From an uncultured Duodenibacillus sp. (GTDB lineage: Bacteria > Pseudomonadota > Gammaproteobacteria > Burkholderiales > Burkholderiaceae_F), in the NCBI GenBank assembly GCA_944390745.1, contig CALXQK010000005.1, positions 62,001 to 126,000 on the forward strand: a DNA stretch of 64,000 nucleotides, in the 5' to 3' direction. How positions within the stretch are numbered: the first letter of the stretch is position 1; each line of letters begins with the position of its first letter. Below are positions 53,837-62,360 of this stretch, one piece after another. The position numbers and the translations under genes were made by a program. The notes beneath the pieces are model-generated. The model was not told where the DNA came from and did no database searches. It was given only the letters and a program-made list of their open reading frames with translations.

Positions 53837-55228
53837 CTAGAAGAGGCTGCGCAGGCCGTAGATGAAGATCGCCGCGATGATCACGGGAATGACGTAGCGC
53901 ACAAGCCCGAACCACAGGGGCGTGGTCTTGTGCACAAGCCTGCCGTGGTTGTCGATCTCGTCGACGGCGTTTTCGCGCATCACCCAGCCCACATAGATCG
54001 TGGCGCCGAGCGCCGTGATCACAAAGCAGATGTTGCCGCTGATGAAGTCGAACGCATCGAAGATGTTTCGATCAAGGATGCGCACGTCGCGCAGCGGCCC
54101 GTAGGTGAGAATGCAGGGAATGTTGCCGAAGAGGAAGATGCCTCCGAGCGTGAGGTTGATCGCGCGGTCAAGCGAGATGCGCAGCTTCTCAACGAGAACG
54201 CTGATGATCACCTGGTAAATCGTCAGCGACGTGGTGAGCGCGGCGATGACGAGCAGCAGGAAGAAGACGATCGCAAAGAAGTTTCCGAAGTACATCTCCG
54301 AAAACGCGATCGGAAGCGACTTGAACACGAGCGAGGGTCCCGAGTCCGGCGCGAGGTTGGCGCTGAACAGCGACGGGAAGATCATGAAGCCCGCCATCAC
54401 GGCCACGAGCGTGTTGATGATGCCCGTGATGAGCGCCGTCTTGGACATGTCCTCGGTGCGGCTCAGGTGCGAGGAGAGCGTGATCATCACGCCGAAGCCG
54501 AGCGACAGGGCGAAGAACACCTGCCCGAGCACGTCAAGAAGCAGCTTCGGGGTGATCTTCGAGAAGTCCGGCGTGAGGTAAAAGCGCACGCCCTCCATCG
54601 CGTTGTCAAGCGAGAGGTTTCGCAACACCATGATGAGCAGGCACAGCAGCAGCAGCGGCATGAGGTACTTCACCGAGCGCTCAATGCCCTCAATGACGCC
54701 CTTTCTGAGGATCACCCAGTTGATGATCACGAAGACAAGCGTAAAGAGCGTGATCGCCAGGGGCGAGTGCTCGATCGAGTCCGAGTAGAAGCTCTCGGTG
54801 ATCTCCTTGGTCACGGGCGAGGAGAGATCAAGCCCCGACGAGAAGCCGAGGGCGCCGAGCACGATGTGCCAGATGTAGGAGATCACCCAGCCGCCGATCA
54901 CCATGTAGTAGGCGAGAATGCCGAAGGCGCCGACAAGCCCCATGTACCCGAAGAGCTTCCAGAAGGGGCTCGGCGTCACGCCGCCGCGCATGCCCGCGCG
55001 CACGAACGCATCGACGCTGTTGGACTGCGCCCGGCGCCCGATGACGTTTTCAACGAGGATGATCGGGATGCCGACGAGCATCATCACGACGATGAAGGTG
55101 AGCACGTAGGCGCCGCCGCCGTTTTCACCGACAAGATAAGGAAAGCGCCATGTGGCGCCGAAGCCGATGGTTGCACCGGCCACTGTAAGCACGTAGGTCA
55201 GACGGTTTGACCAGGTCTGGCGATCACT
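53837..55228 (-). CDS. NSS family sodium-dependent transporter
   Basis: Neurotransmitter:sodium symporter homologue (LeuT type) that likely imports an amino acid with sodium. About 463 residues and 11-12 membrane helices. Helix 1 carries the unwound sodium-site motif VAGATIGFGATWRFPYLVGE with NGGGAY following; helix 6 has VFFALSLGFGVMITLSS. I choose the GTG at 55228 because AGGGGG lies eight bases upstream and similarity begins there (SDRQTWSNRL); an ATG at 55306 would add 26 residues. Substrate cannot be told. Confidence 0.9.
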   Translation of the reverse strand, partial: SDRQTWSNRLTYVLTVAGATIGFGATWRFPYLVGENGGGAYVLTFIVVMMLVGIPIILVENVIGRRAQSNSVDAFVRAGMRGGVTPSPFWKLFGYMGLVGAFGILAYYMVIGGWVISYIWHIVLGALGFSSGLDLSSPVTKEITESFYSDSIEHSPLAITLFTLVFVIINWVILRKGVIEGIERSVKYLMPLLLLCLLIMVLRNLSLDNAMEGVRFYLTPDFSKITPKLLLDVLGQVFFALSLGFGVMITLSSHLSRTEDMSKTALITGIINTLVAVMAGFMIFPSLFSANLAPDSGPSLVFKSLPIAFSEMYFGNFFAIVFFLLLVIAALTTSLTIYQVIISVLVEKLRISLDRAINLTLGGIFLFGNIPCILTYGPLRDVRILDRNIFDAFDFISGNICFVITALGATIYVGWVMRENAVDEIDNHGRLVHKTTPLWFGLVRYVIPVIIAAIFIYGLRSLF

Positions 55229-55528
55229 CACCGGATTGTCCCCCTGTATTTTTTGTTTTGACGGATGCGTCTTCTTTTCCGTGAGCAGCCGCTGAAAATC
55301 AACCATGCCGCGGCGAAGGACGGCGCGGCATGCGTGATTTGCATCGACTAAAACCCCATTTTGACTATAGCACGCATCCCTTGAGAAGAAAGGCCTGCGC
55401 CTTGGTGTTTGCTCTAGGTCTGGCGGGCGCGGCGCCGGCCGCCGCAGGAAAAAAGGCAGCGCAAGCCCGAGGGCTGCGCTGCCTGATGCCCCTAGGGATG
55501 AGCCGGCGCGGATTGCGCCGGCCTGAGC
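55229..55528. other. Intergenic region NSS transporter/rne, 300 bases
   Basis: Holds the rne terminator (55449-55483) and the promoter region of the NSS gene. No gene seen. Confidence 0.4.
55449..55483 (-). terminator. Terminator of rne
   Basis: GGCAGCGCA (55455-55463) pairs with TGCGCTGCC (55475-55483), with an inner AGCCC/GGGCT. On the minus strand six T follow. Confidence 0.9.
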
Positions 55529-58500
55529 CTAGTGCTGCTGCATGTACTTCGGATCGGTGTGCACCTGCTCGAGATGCTCGTCGACCACGGCCTCAAGCAC
55601 CGGACGCGGACGGCCCGGGTACTTCACGGCCTCGTAGGTCACCGGCTCGCAGAGCGCGGGATCGGTGTGCACCTGTTCAAGGCCGGCCTTGGCAAGGTTG
55701 TCCTCAAGGCCCTCGGCAATGGCGGGGATCCGGGGTTCGGCCGACTGCTGGCGGGCGGCCGCAGCCTGGGCTTCCTTGGCCTGCCTGCGGGCCTCTTCCT
55801 CGGCCTCAAGCTCGGGGGTTCGAACCGTCTCGATCTGCACGAGCTGCTCCTCGGGGCGCTCTGCAGCGGCGGTCGCCTCAGGGCTCTGGACGGGCTCGGA
55901 GGGCGCCGGCGTCTCGGCAGCGGCTGCAGCCTGTCCGGCATCCTCAGCAGCGGCCTTGGCCGCTGGAGCCTGCTCTTCGGCGGGCGTCTCGACAGCAGGC
56001 GCGGCAGCCGCTTCAGGCGCACGCTCGCCGGCGTCGGCGGCGTTTTCAGCCTCAAGCGGCTCACCGGCCTCGGCCGGCGCGGCCGCAGCCGTCACGGTCG
56101 TCGACTCGGCCGCGCGCGTCGAGCGGCGACGGCGGCGGGGACGACGGCGGCGGCTGTCGCTTTCAATGACGGGCTCGGCGTCGTTTTCCGGCGCATCCGA
56201 TCCCAGGGCGAGGGCTTGAGCCTCCTCGGTCTCGGCTGCGGGGGCAGGGGCTTCAACTGCCGCCTCGACAGGCGCCTGCTCGGCAGCCTCTGTGGGAGCG
56301 GTGCTCTCAGCCTGCGGCGCCTCCTCGGCGAGCGCCTTTGCCGGGCGTTCCGCACGCGGCTTGCGGCTGCGGCGCTCGCCGCGGGCGCGGGCCGGACGGT
56401 CGGTCTCGGCTGCGGCAGGCGCGGCCGCTGCGTCGGCTTCGGCGGCAGGGGCTTCCTGCACCGCGGGGGCAGCTGCCTCAGGGGCCGTCTCGGCGGCCGG
56501 TTCCTGCGCCTCGGCCTGGACCTGGGGCTGCTCCTGAAGAGCAGGCTCTTCGGAGACCTCCTCGCGGCGCGGACGGCGGCTGCGGCGGGCGCGGCGCTCC
56601 TCGGTGCGGGCGGCGGCCTGCGCGGCATCGGCCTCGGGCGCCTCACTGCGCTGCGCTTCAGTCTCAGTCACCGGCTCCTGGGCACGGGGCTCGGCCTTTG
56701 CGGCGGGTTTTGCAGCAGGCCTTGCGGCAGCGGCGGGCTGCTCGGCCTGGCGCTGGGCTTCCTCGGCATTGTCGCGGGCCGGACGGGCGCGGCGCTCGCC
56801 GCGCGGGCTGCGGCGCTTGTCGGCGCTGCGCTCGGCGCGGGCCTCATCGCGCCCGCGTCCGCGGGTCTTGCCGCGGCGTTCGCCGCGGGCGGGCTTCTTC
56901 TCGGCGGAGGCGTCCTTGCCTTCCTCCTGAACCCCGGACTTTTGATCCCTGGCGCCGGACCCCAGACCGAAGAAGGCGAGAATCTTCGAGAAGAACCCCT
57001 CCGTGGAGCCTGCGGCCTGCGGGGCTGCCTCGGCAGGCCTGCGGGTCTTGTCGGCATCCTTGGGCGGGCGCGGGGTGTGGGCCGGGGCGACGTCGCGCGG
57101 CAGGATGTTCTTGATCACGGGAACCTGCTTGGGACGCTGGCTCTTGCCTTCCTCCTTGGCCGACTTCAGCGCGTAGGGGTCGTCAGCCACGGGCGAGAGA
57201 TCCTCGGCGCGCTTGTAGCTTGCGAGGTCGTCCTCAAGGCGCTCGTCGTCGGCGCGCAGACGCTCGATGTGGTAGTGCGGCGTTTCAAGCGACGTGTTCG
57301 GGATGAGAACGATCGAGACCTTGTAGCGGCCCTCGATCCGGGAGATTTCCTGGCGCTTCTCGTTGAGGATGTAGGTGGCGACGTCCACGGGCACCTGCGC
57401 GTGCAGCGCGCCCGTTCCCTCCTTGGAGGCCTCCTCCTGAAGGATGCGCAGCACCTGCAGGGCGCTGCTTTCGGTGTCGCGGATCACCCCCACGCCGTTG
57501 CAGCGCGGGCAGGTGATGTGGCTGCCCTCGGAAAGCGACGGACGCAGTCTCTGGCGCGAGAGCTCCATCAGGCCGAAGCGGCTGATCTTGCCGACCTGGA
57601 CGCGGGCGCGGTCCGGGCGGATCGCCTCCTTGAGGCGCTGCTCGATCTGCGACTGGTTCTTGCGGTCGCTCATGTCGATGAAGTCGATCACGATGAGGCC
57701 GCCCAAGTCGCGCAGGCGCATCTGGCGGGCGACTTCGTCGGCTGCCTCAAGGTTCGTGCGCAGGGCGGTCTCCTCAATGTCCGCGCCGCGGGTGGCGCGC
57801 GCCGAGTTGACGTCGACGGCCACGAGCGCCTCGGTGTGGTCGATCACGATGGCGCCGCCCGAGGGCAGGGGAACGGTGCGCGAGTAGGCCGTCTCGATCT
57901 GGTGCTCGATCTGAAAGCGCGAGAACAGCGGCGTCTCGTCGCGGTAGCGCTTCACGCGCGGCACCATGTCGGGCATCACGTGCGCCATGAACTGGCGGGC
58001 CTGGTCGTAGATGTCGTCGGTGTCGACGAGGATTTCGCCGATGTCGGGCTGGAAGTAGTCGCGGATGGCGCGGATGACGAGGTTGCTTTCCTCAACGATC
58101 AGGAAGGGCGCCGGGTTGGCGCGCTTGAGCGGCTTGCCGTCGCGCACGGGCTCGGTCGTGTAGTGGCGAACCGTGCGGCCGTGGTCGTTGACGGTGTACT
58201 CGTACTGCGGAGCGGCGGCCTCGCTGATGGCGCTCCAGAGCTTGAGCAGGTAGTTGAGGTCCCACTGCAGCTCCTCGACCGAGCGGCCGATGCCGGCGGT
58301 GCGGGCGATGGTGCTCATGCCCGCGGGCAGGTCGAGCTTTTCCATCGCATCGCGCAGCTCCTGGCGCTCCTCGCCCTCGATGCGGCGCGACACGCCGCCT
58401 CCGCGCGGGTTGTTGGGCATGAGCACGAGATAGCGGCCGGCAAGGCTGATGAAGGTGGTCAGGGCCGCCCCCTTGTTGCCGCGCTCCTCCTTCTCGACCT

Positions 58501-58804
58501 GCACGATCAGCTCCTGCCCCTCGGTGAGGGCCTCGCGGATGGTGGCCGTGCGCACGTCCACGCCTTCCTTGAAGTAGCTGCGGGAGACCTCCTTGAAGGG
58601 GAGAAAGCCGTGGCGCTCCTCGCCGTAGTCGATGAAGCAGGCCTCGAGCGAGGGCTCGATGCGGGTGATGACGCCCTTGTAGATGTTGGACTTGCGCTGT
58701 TCGCGGCCGCTCGATTCAATGTCAATGTCGACGAGCTTCTGGCCGTCAACGATGCCCACGCGGGTTTCCTCAGCGTGGGTGGCGTTAATTAGCATGCGTT
58801 TCAA
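55529..58804 (-). CDS. rne: Ribonuclease E
   Basis: Essential endoribonuclease for mRNA decay and rRNA/tRNA processing. 1091 residues. The catalytic half (about 1-530) has the start MKRMLINATHAEETRVGIVD, an S1 domain (about 38-120), the DNase I-like segment with GGAIVIDHTEALVAVDVNS and VIDFIDM, and the zinc-link CPRCNGVG. The C-terminal half is disordered, very rich in Ala, Glu, Arg and Pro, with arginine clusters likely to bind RNA. The last 100 residues carry repeated L-x-Q-[VI]-x-T motifs. No RluC gene sits upstream, unlike the usual arrangement; instead there are 1.1 kb without a clear gene. Confidence 0.97.
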   Translation of the reverse strand: MKRMLINATHAEETRVGIVDGQKLVDIDIESSGREQRKSNIYKGVITRIEPSLEACFIDYGEERHGFLPFKEVSRSYFKEGVDVRTATIREALTEGQELIVQVEKEERGNKGAALTTFISLAGRYLVLMPNNPRGGGVSRRIEGEERQELRDAMEKLDLPAGMSTIARTAGIGRSVEELQWDLNYLLKLWSAISEAAAPQYEYTVNDHGRTVRHYTTEPVRDGKPLKRANPAPFLIVEESNLVIRAIRDYFQPDIGEILVDTDDIYDQARQFMAHVMPDMVPRVKRYRDETPLFSRFQIEHQIETAYSRTVPLPSGGAIVIDHTEALVAVDVNSARATRGADIEETALRTNLEAADEVARQMRLRDLGGLIVIDFIDMSDRKNQSQIEQRLKEAIRPDRARVQVGKISRFGLMELSRQRLRPSLSEGSHITCPRCNGVGVIRDTESSALQVLRILQEEASKEGTGALHAQVPVDVATYILNEKRQEISRIEGRYKVSIVLIPNTSLETPHYHIERLRADDERLEDDLASYKRAEDLSPVADDPYALKSAKEEGKSQRPKQVPVIKNILPRDVAPAHTPRPPKDADKTRRPAEAAPQAAGSTEGFFSKILAFFGLGSGARDQKSGVQEEGKDASAEKKPARGERRGKTRGRGRDEARAERSADKRRSPRGERRARPARDNAEEAQRQAEQPAAAARPAAKPAAKAEPRAQEPVTETEAQRSEAPEADAAQAAARTEERRARRSRRPRREEVSEEPALQEQPQVQAEAQEPAAETAPEAAAPAVQEAPAAEADAAAAPAAAETDRPARARGERRSRKPRAERPAKALAEEAPQAESTAPTEAAEQAPVEAAVEAPAPAAETEEAQALALGSDAPENDAEPVIESDSRRRRPRRRRRSTRAAESTTVTAAAAPAEAGEPLEAENAADAGERAPEAAAAPAVETPAEEQAPAAKAAAEDAGQAAAAAETPAPSEPVQSPEATAAAERPEEQLVQIETVRTPELEAEEEARRQAKEAQAAAARQQSAEPRIPAIAEGLEDNLAKAGLEQVHTDPALCEPVTYEAVKYPGRPRPVLEAVVDEHLEQVHTDPKYMQQH

Positions 58805-59934
58805 TTTGGCACTCCTGGCTCGGCCGCCACTGACGCGGGCGGCCGTCTGAACGTGCCGGAAAAGAAACCTCGGGACGAGCCTCTAGATCAAAGCAGTGCG
58901 GATGCAGGCGTGCTGAAGCGCCCGGGCGCACGGCGCCGGGCGGTCTGCCAGCGGTGCGGCAGGGTCTGGGAGCGCGCCGCGCGCAGAGCGGCAGCGTCCC
59001 CGGCATCGGGGCGGGAGCGAAAGCGCAGAAGTTTCTTCAGATTGTGTCGGTCGGGCCTGTCAAAGGGCACGACGCCGTGGGGAGAGCACAAGACATCGCG
59101 AAGCCGCACGACAAGGCGGCCGCGGAATTCCGGCCGGCGTTCAATGAACGCCGATCCGACAGCTCGATCCCCCACAAGGCTGAGGAGCTTTCGATGAAGC
59201 GCACCGATCGTGCGCGCACGCGCAGCCGCACCCCGCGTAAGGCCGATGATTCCGGCCACGAGGCGCAGCGTGAGCGTCATAAAGACGGCGTCGTGCGGCA
59301 GCATGAGGATCCTTTGCTTCTGAACAAGAGGCCGGCGGGGTTGCTTCGCCGGCAGCGCCGCCGCAGACGACGGACGTCTGCGAAACGGTGGCTGTGCCCG
59401 CAACAGGCGCGGCTGCGCTCAAGACCGGCGCCGGCGGCCAGAGCACGCGCGCCTCTGTGCTCTGGCGCGCTGCTTCCATGGCTGCCGGACTGCCCCGCTT
59501 TTCAAGACGCGGCCGAACGCCCGGGCAGGCGTTGATGAAACTTTTTTCTCCGGATCCCGGACAGCGGACTTCCCGCAACGACGTACGGCAGTATCCGGCC
59601 CGCGACCCGCTGGGGGCGCATCAAAAAAGCCGCCCGCCTCGACTTGAGGCCGGCCGCCTGATCTCCTGCGCCTTCACAGGACGGAAGAATCGCGCGGCTG
59701 TTTTGCAGCCGCCGAAAGCCTCGCGCCCTGACCGGCGAGCCGCCTCTTCTCCCGAGGGGAAGGACGGCTTGAACGGACATGTAAGTATATCGCCTCGGGC
59801 GCTTGTGCGTCCATGCGCACGCACGTGCACTTGCCGGCCTTTTTCGTACGGCGGCAAAAGGACGCCTGCCGCCGCAGATCTGCTGTTTTTGAAATCGCGC
59901 CGGGCCGGCAGCCCGGCGTTTTGGCGGCTGCGTC
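58805..59934. other. 1.1 kb region upstream of rne with no convincing gene
   Basis: Several open frames cross this stretch on both strands but none resembles a known protein. The best is on the minus strand (about 58888-59305, beginning MLPHDAVFMTLTLRL) with only moderately G/C-rich third positions. A TATACT box on the minus strand (59785-59790) could start an rne transcript with a leader near 970 bases. Hairpins lie at 59693-59712 and 59896-59916. The region may be a long regulatory leader, or hold decayed sequence. Confidence 0.4.
59896..59916. terminator. Hairpin after the amino-acid-binding protein gene
   Basis: CGCCGGGC (59896-59903) pairs with GCCCGGCG (59909-59916). The minus-strand tail is CGATTTC and the plus-strand tail TTTT; a weak terminator for the minus-strand gene. 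Confidence 0.45.
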
Positions 59935-60708
59935 CTAGTCCTTCAACAGCTCGGGTTCCGGCTGACGGCCGAACCACTTTTCAAAAATCCTGGCAAATTC
60001 ACCGCTTTGCTTGATCGCGGCAAGGCCCCGGTTGATGCGGTTCAGCAGTTCCTTGTTTCCCTTTTTCACGGCAATGCCCAGGTTCTCCTGAGTCAGAGCG
60101 ATCGGCAGGGACTTCACCTTGCCGCGTCCTGCCGTCGCAACGTAGTAGTCGTTGGTGGGAATGTCGTTGATGACGGCATCGACGCCGTCATTGCGAAGTT
60201 CCAGGAAGCATTCCGTCAACTGGTTGAAGACGCGGATTTCGGCGTTCTTGATTTTGCGGGCGGCAATTTCACCGGTCGAGCCGATGGAGACGGCCAGACG
60301 CTTGCCCTCCAGATCCCCGGCCCTGGCAATCGTCGTGTTTTCAGCGTTGACCACAACCCCCAGGCCGGCAATGTAGTAGCGATTTGAAAAGTCCACGCTC
60401 CTGGCGCGTTCGGGCGTGACCGTAATGTCATTGATGGCGATATCAATGTTGCCGGTCTTCAAGGCGGGGATCAAGCCGTCAAAGGACAGGTTCTTGATCT
60501 CAACCTCAAAGCCCTCGGCCCTGGCGATGGCGCGGATGATGTCAACGTCGTAGCCGACATATTGACGCGTCTGCGTGTCTTGAGAGCCGAACGGAGGGTA
60601 TGTCGCATCCATGCCGACAACAAGCCTGCGCGATTCCTTCGCCCAGGCCGGGATGGTTGACAAGGCGGCCGCGGCAATCACGGCGCTGAAAAAGGTTCTC
60701 TTCTGCAT
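59935..60708 (-). CDS. Orphan amino-acid-binding periplasmic protein
   Basis: Solute-binding protein of the polar amino acid ABC transporter family (GlnH/ArtI type), 257 residues, with a signal peptide (MQKRTFF to AWA). The fold's ligand-binding pieces are present: VGMDATYPPFG, YVGYDVDIIRAIA, LIPALKTGNIDIAINDITVTPERA with the carboxylate-binding Arg, and DAVINDIP. No permease or ATPase gene lies beside it, so it must share a transporter encoded elsewhere or act alone. Base composition is less GC-rich than in the neighbouring rne gene. A long hairpin region separates it from rne; it diverges from mmuM. Confidence 0.92.
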   Translation of the reverse strand: MQKRTFFSAVIAAAALSTIPAWAKESRRLVVGMDATYPPFGSQDTQTRQYVGYDVDIIRAIARAEGFEVEIKNLSFDGLIPALKTGNIDIAINDITVTPERARSVDFSNRYYIAGLGVVVNAENTTIARAGDLEGKRLAVSIGSTGEIAARKIKNAEIRVFNQLTECFLELRNDGVDAVINDIPTNDYYVATAGRGKVKSLPIALTQENLGIAVKKGNKELLNRINRGLAAIKQSGEFARIFEKWFGRQPEPELLKD

Positions 60709-61029
60709 GTTTTGCCCATAAGTCAGCAGGTTGAATCAATCAGTCAGGCGTTGGATTTTACTGAGGTTTGCCTGGCGCCTGCTGCCGGCGCGCGCTTCTC
60801 AACCAGGTATTGCGATCTTTCGCAAACAACCTGAGGATGCCCATGGCTGACTCGGGCGGCTTGTCCCTGGTTTTTTAAAGCAGTCTCTTGCCTGGAAAGG
60901 CGCATGAACCCTGGTCTCGCGGGAGGAGGTCAGACGACACCGCTTCCAGATCGGCAAGGTTTTCAAGAGACTCCAGGGGGATCGTTTTTTGATATTCTCT
61001 CCAACCAAAAATAATCATGGAGGATCGTT
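60709..61029. other. Divergent intergenic region, binding protein/mmuM
   Basis: 321 bases, no gene seen. Contains the perfect palindrome TTGCGA-TCTT-TCGCAA (60809-60824), a possible operator shared by both genes. GGAGG (61019-61023) is the mmuM ribosome-binding site. No SAM or SAH riboswitch was recognised. Confidence 0.5.
60809..60824. promoter_or_regulatory. Palindromic operator candidate
   Basis: TTGCGA (60809-60814) and TCGCAA (60819-60824) are inverted with a four-base spacer. Sixteen of 17 bases from 60810 on match the sequence upstream of radA (27860-27876). Confidence 0.4.
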
Positions 61030-61977
61030 ATGGCGCAGCATCTTTTGGCAGACTTGATTCGTCGAACCGGTTCCGTTGTCATTGATGGAGCCATGTCAAC
61101 CGCACTTGAGAAGGCAGGTTGCGACCTGAACGACAAGCTCTGGAGTGCGCGCGTCCTGATCGAGGATCCGGATAAGATTCGTCAAGTCCATCTCGACTAT
61201 TTCGAAGCGGGGGCCAATGTCGCGATTACCGCCAGCTACCAGGCAACCGAGGCGGGGTTCAGCGAGCGCGGCATCAATCCTGAAGCGGCCTATGACCTGA
61301 TCGCGCAGTCCGTGACGCTGGCAAAGCAGGCTCGCGCTGATTTCCTTGCCCGCCATCCTGAGAAGGATCCGAAGTCTCTCCTGATTGCCGGCGCCATTGG
61401 CCCGTACGGCGCCTACCTTGCCAACGGAGCGGAGTACACGGGCGACTATCACCTCACCGACAGCCAATACCGCGCATTTCATCAGCTGCGCATGAAGGCA
61501 TTGGTCGAAGCCGGGGCAGACTTTCTGGGCGTTGAAACGCAAGCCAGACTCGATGAAGTCAAGGTCATTCTCGACATGATGAAGGAGTTTGACGCCGCAG
61601 GGTGGGTGACGTTTACATTGAAGGACAGCGGCCATATTGCCGACGGGACGCCGATTGAAGAGGCGGCGAAGGTCTGCGGCAATCATCCCCTGGTCGATGC
61701 CATCGGCATCAACTGCGTGAAGCGCGAAATGGTCGCCGACGCCTTGAAGCGCATTTCCTCGGTGACCGACAAGCCCATGATCGTTTATCCCAACTCGGGT
61801 GAAACGTATGACCCGACGACAAAGACCTGGCACCATCCGGTGTCCGGACCGGGCTGGGACGGCTTCGTTTCCAAATGGAAGTCCATGGGCGCCGTGTGTC
61901 TGGGCGGCTGCTGCAGAACGCTTCCCTCCGATATTGTGCAAATCGCCGCCTTGATGAAAGCGGCCGGAACTCATTGA
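61030..61977 (+). CDS. mmuM: Homocysteine S-methyltransferase
   Basis: Makes methionine from homocysteine using S-methylmethionine or SAM. 315 residues. The zinc-binding cysteines are at NCVKRE and the C-terminal GGCCRT motif; the start VVIDGAMSTALEKAG and the EAGANVAITASYQAT segment are typical. GGAGG precedes the ATG by seven bases. The usual permease partner MmuP is absent here, but the divergent amino-acid-binding protein raises the possibility that the two share a substrate such as S-methylmethionine or methionine; that is inference. Confidence 0.95.
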   Translation: MAQHLLADLIRRTGSVVIDGAMSTALEKAGCDLNDKLWSARVLIEDPDKIRQVHLDYFEAGANVAITASYQATEAGFSERGINPEAAYDLIAQSVTLAKQARADFLARHPEKDPKSLLIAGAIGPYGAYLANGAEYTGDYHLTDSQYRAFHQLRMKALVEAGADFLGVETQARLDEVKVILDMMKEFDAAGWVTFTLKDSGHIADGTPIEEAAKVCGNHPLVDAIGINCVKREMVADALKRISSVTDKPMIVYPNSGETYDPTTKTWHHPVSGPGWDGFVSKWKSMGAVCLGGCCRTLPSDIVQIAALMKAAGTH

Positions 61978-62360
61978 CCTCGAGCCTTGCCCCCGGCGCC
62001 GCGGCATGCCCGGCTGCGCAGCGCCGCGCGGACGGAAGACCTGGCATCGCATGCGCCAGGCGACAGCGCACAGACCGCCCATGGAGGCGCCCCTTGAGCT
62101 GCTGCAAGGCTCAATGAGCCGGTTGAATCCGTCGCGGATGCTGATGAATCCGCAAGAAGACGTTCCTGTTGGTTTTTCAGGGCGCGATCCCAAAAATTAA
62201 CCAACAGGCAGCGTCTTTTTTCTTTTTAACCAACCGGCTGCGCCGATTCCTGCCTTCGCCGTGAAGCCTCGTTTCCGAGGCTTCATGCAAAAGCCAGGGT
62301 GGAAATCGCGTCGCAGCAGCACCATGCGCACGCACCCGCGCCGGGAACGGGTGCGGGAGA
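61978..62360. other. Intergenic region mmuM/umuD, 383 bases
   Basis: No gene seen. Holds the terminator at 62157-62227 and a GAAGCCTCG/CGAGGCTTC hairpin (about 62263-62284) that could end the convergent umuD transcript, although its T run is weak. Confidence 0.4.
62157..62227 (+). terminator. Long nested terminator downstream of mmuM
   Basis: AAGACG (62157-62162) pairs with CGTCTT (62212-62217) around CCTGTTGGTT (62165-62174) and AACCAACAGG (62199-62208). TTTTCTTTTT follows. TTAACCAAC recurs just after the stem, at about 62225-62233. Confidence 0.75.

Noticed and set aside
59302..59346. Peptide EDPLLLNKRPAGLL on the plus strand, like the RluC core
   Set aside because: No other RluC motif (S4 domain, RLD active site) occurs in any frame nearby, so the match is probably chance.
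58888..59403. 171-residue minus-strand open frame upstream of rne
   Set aside because: No family resemblance, arginine-rich low-information sequence and no ribosome-binding site; noted only as a possibility.
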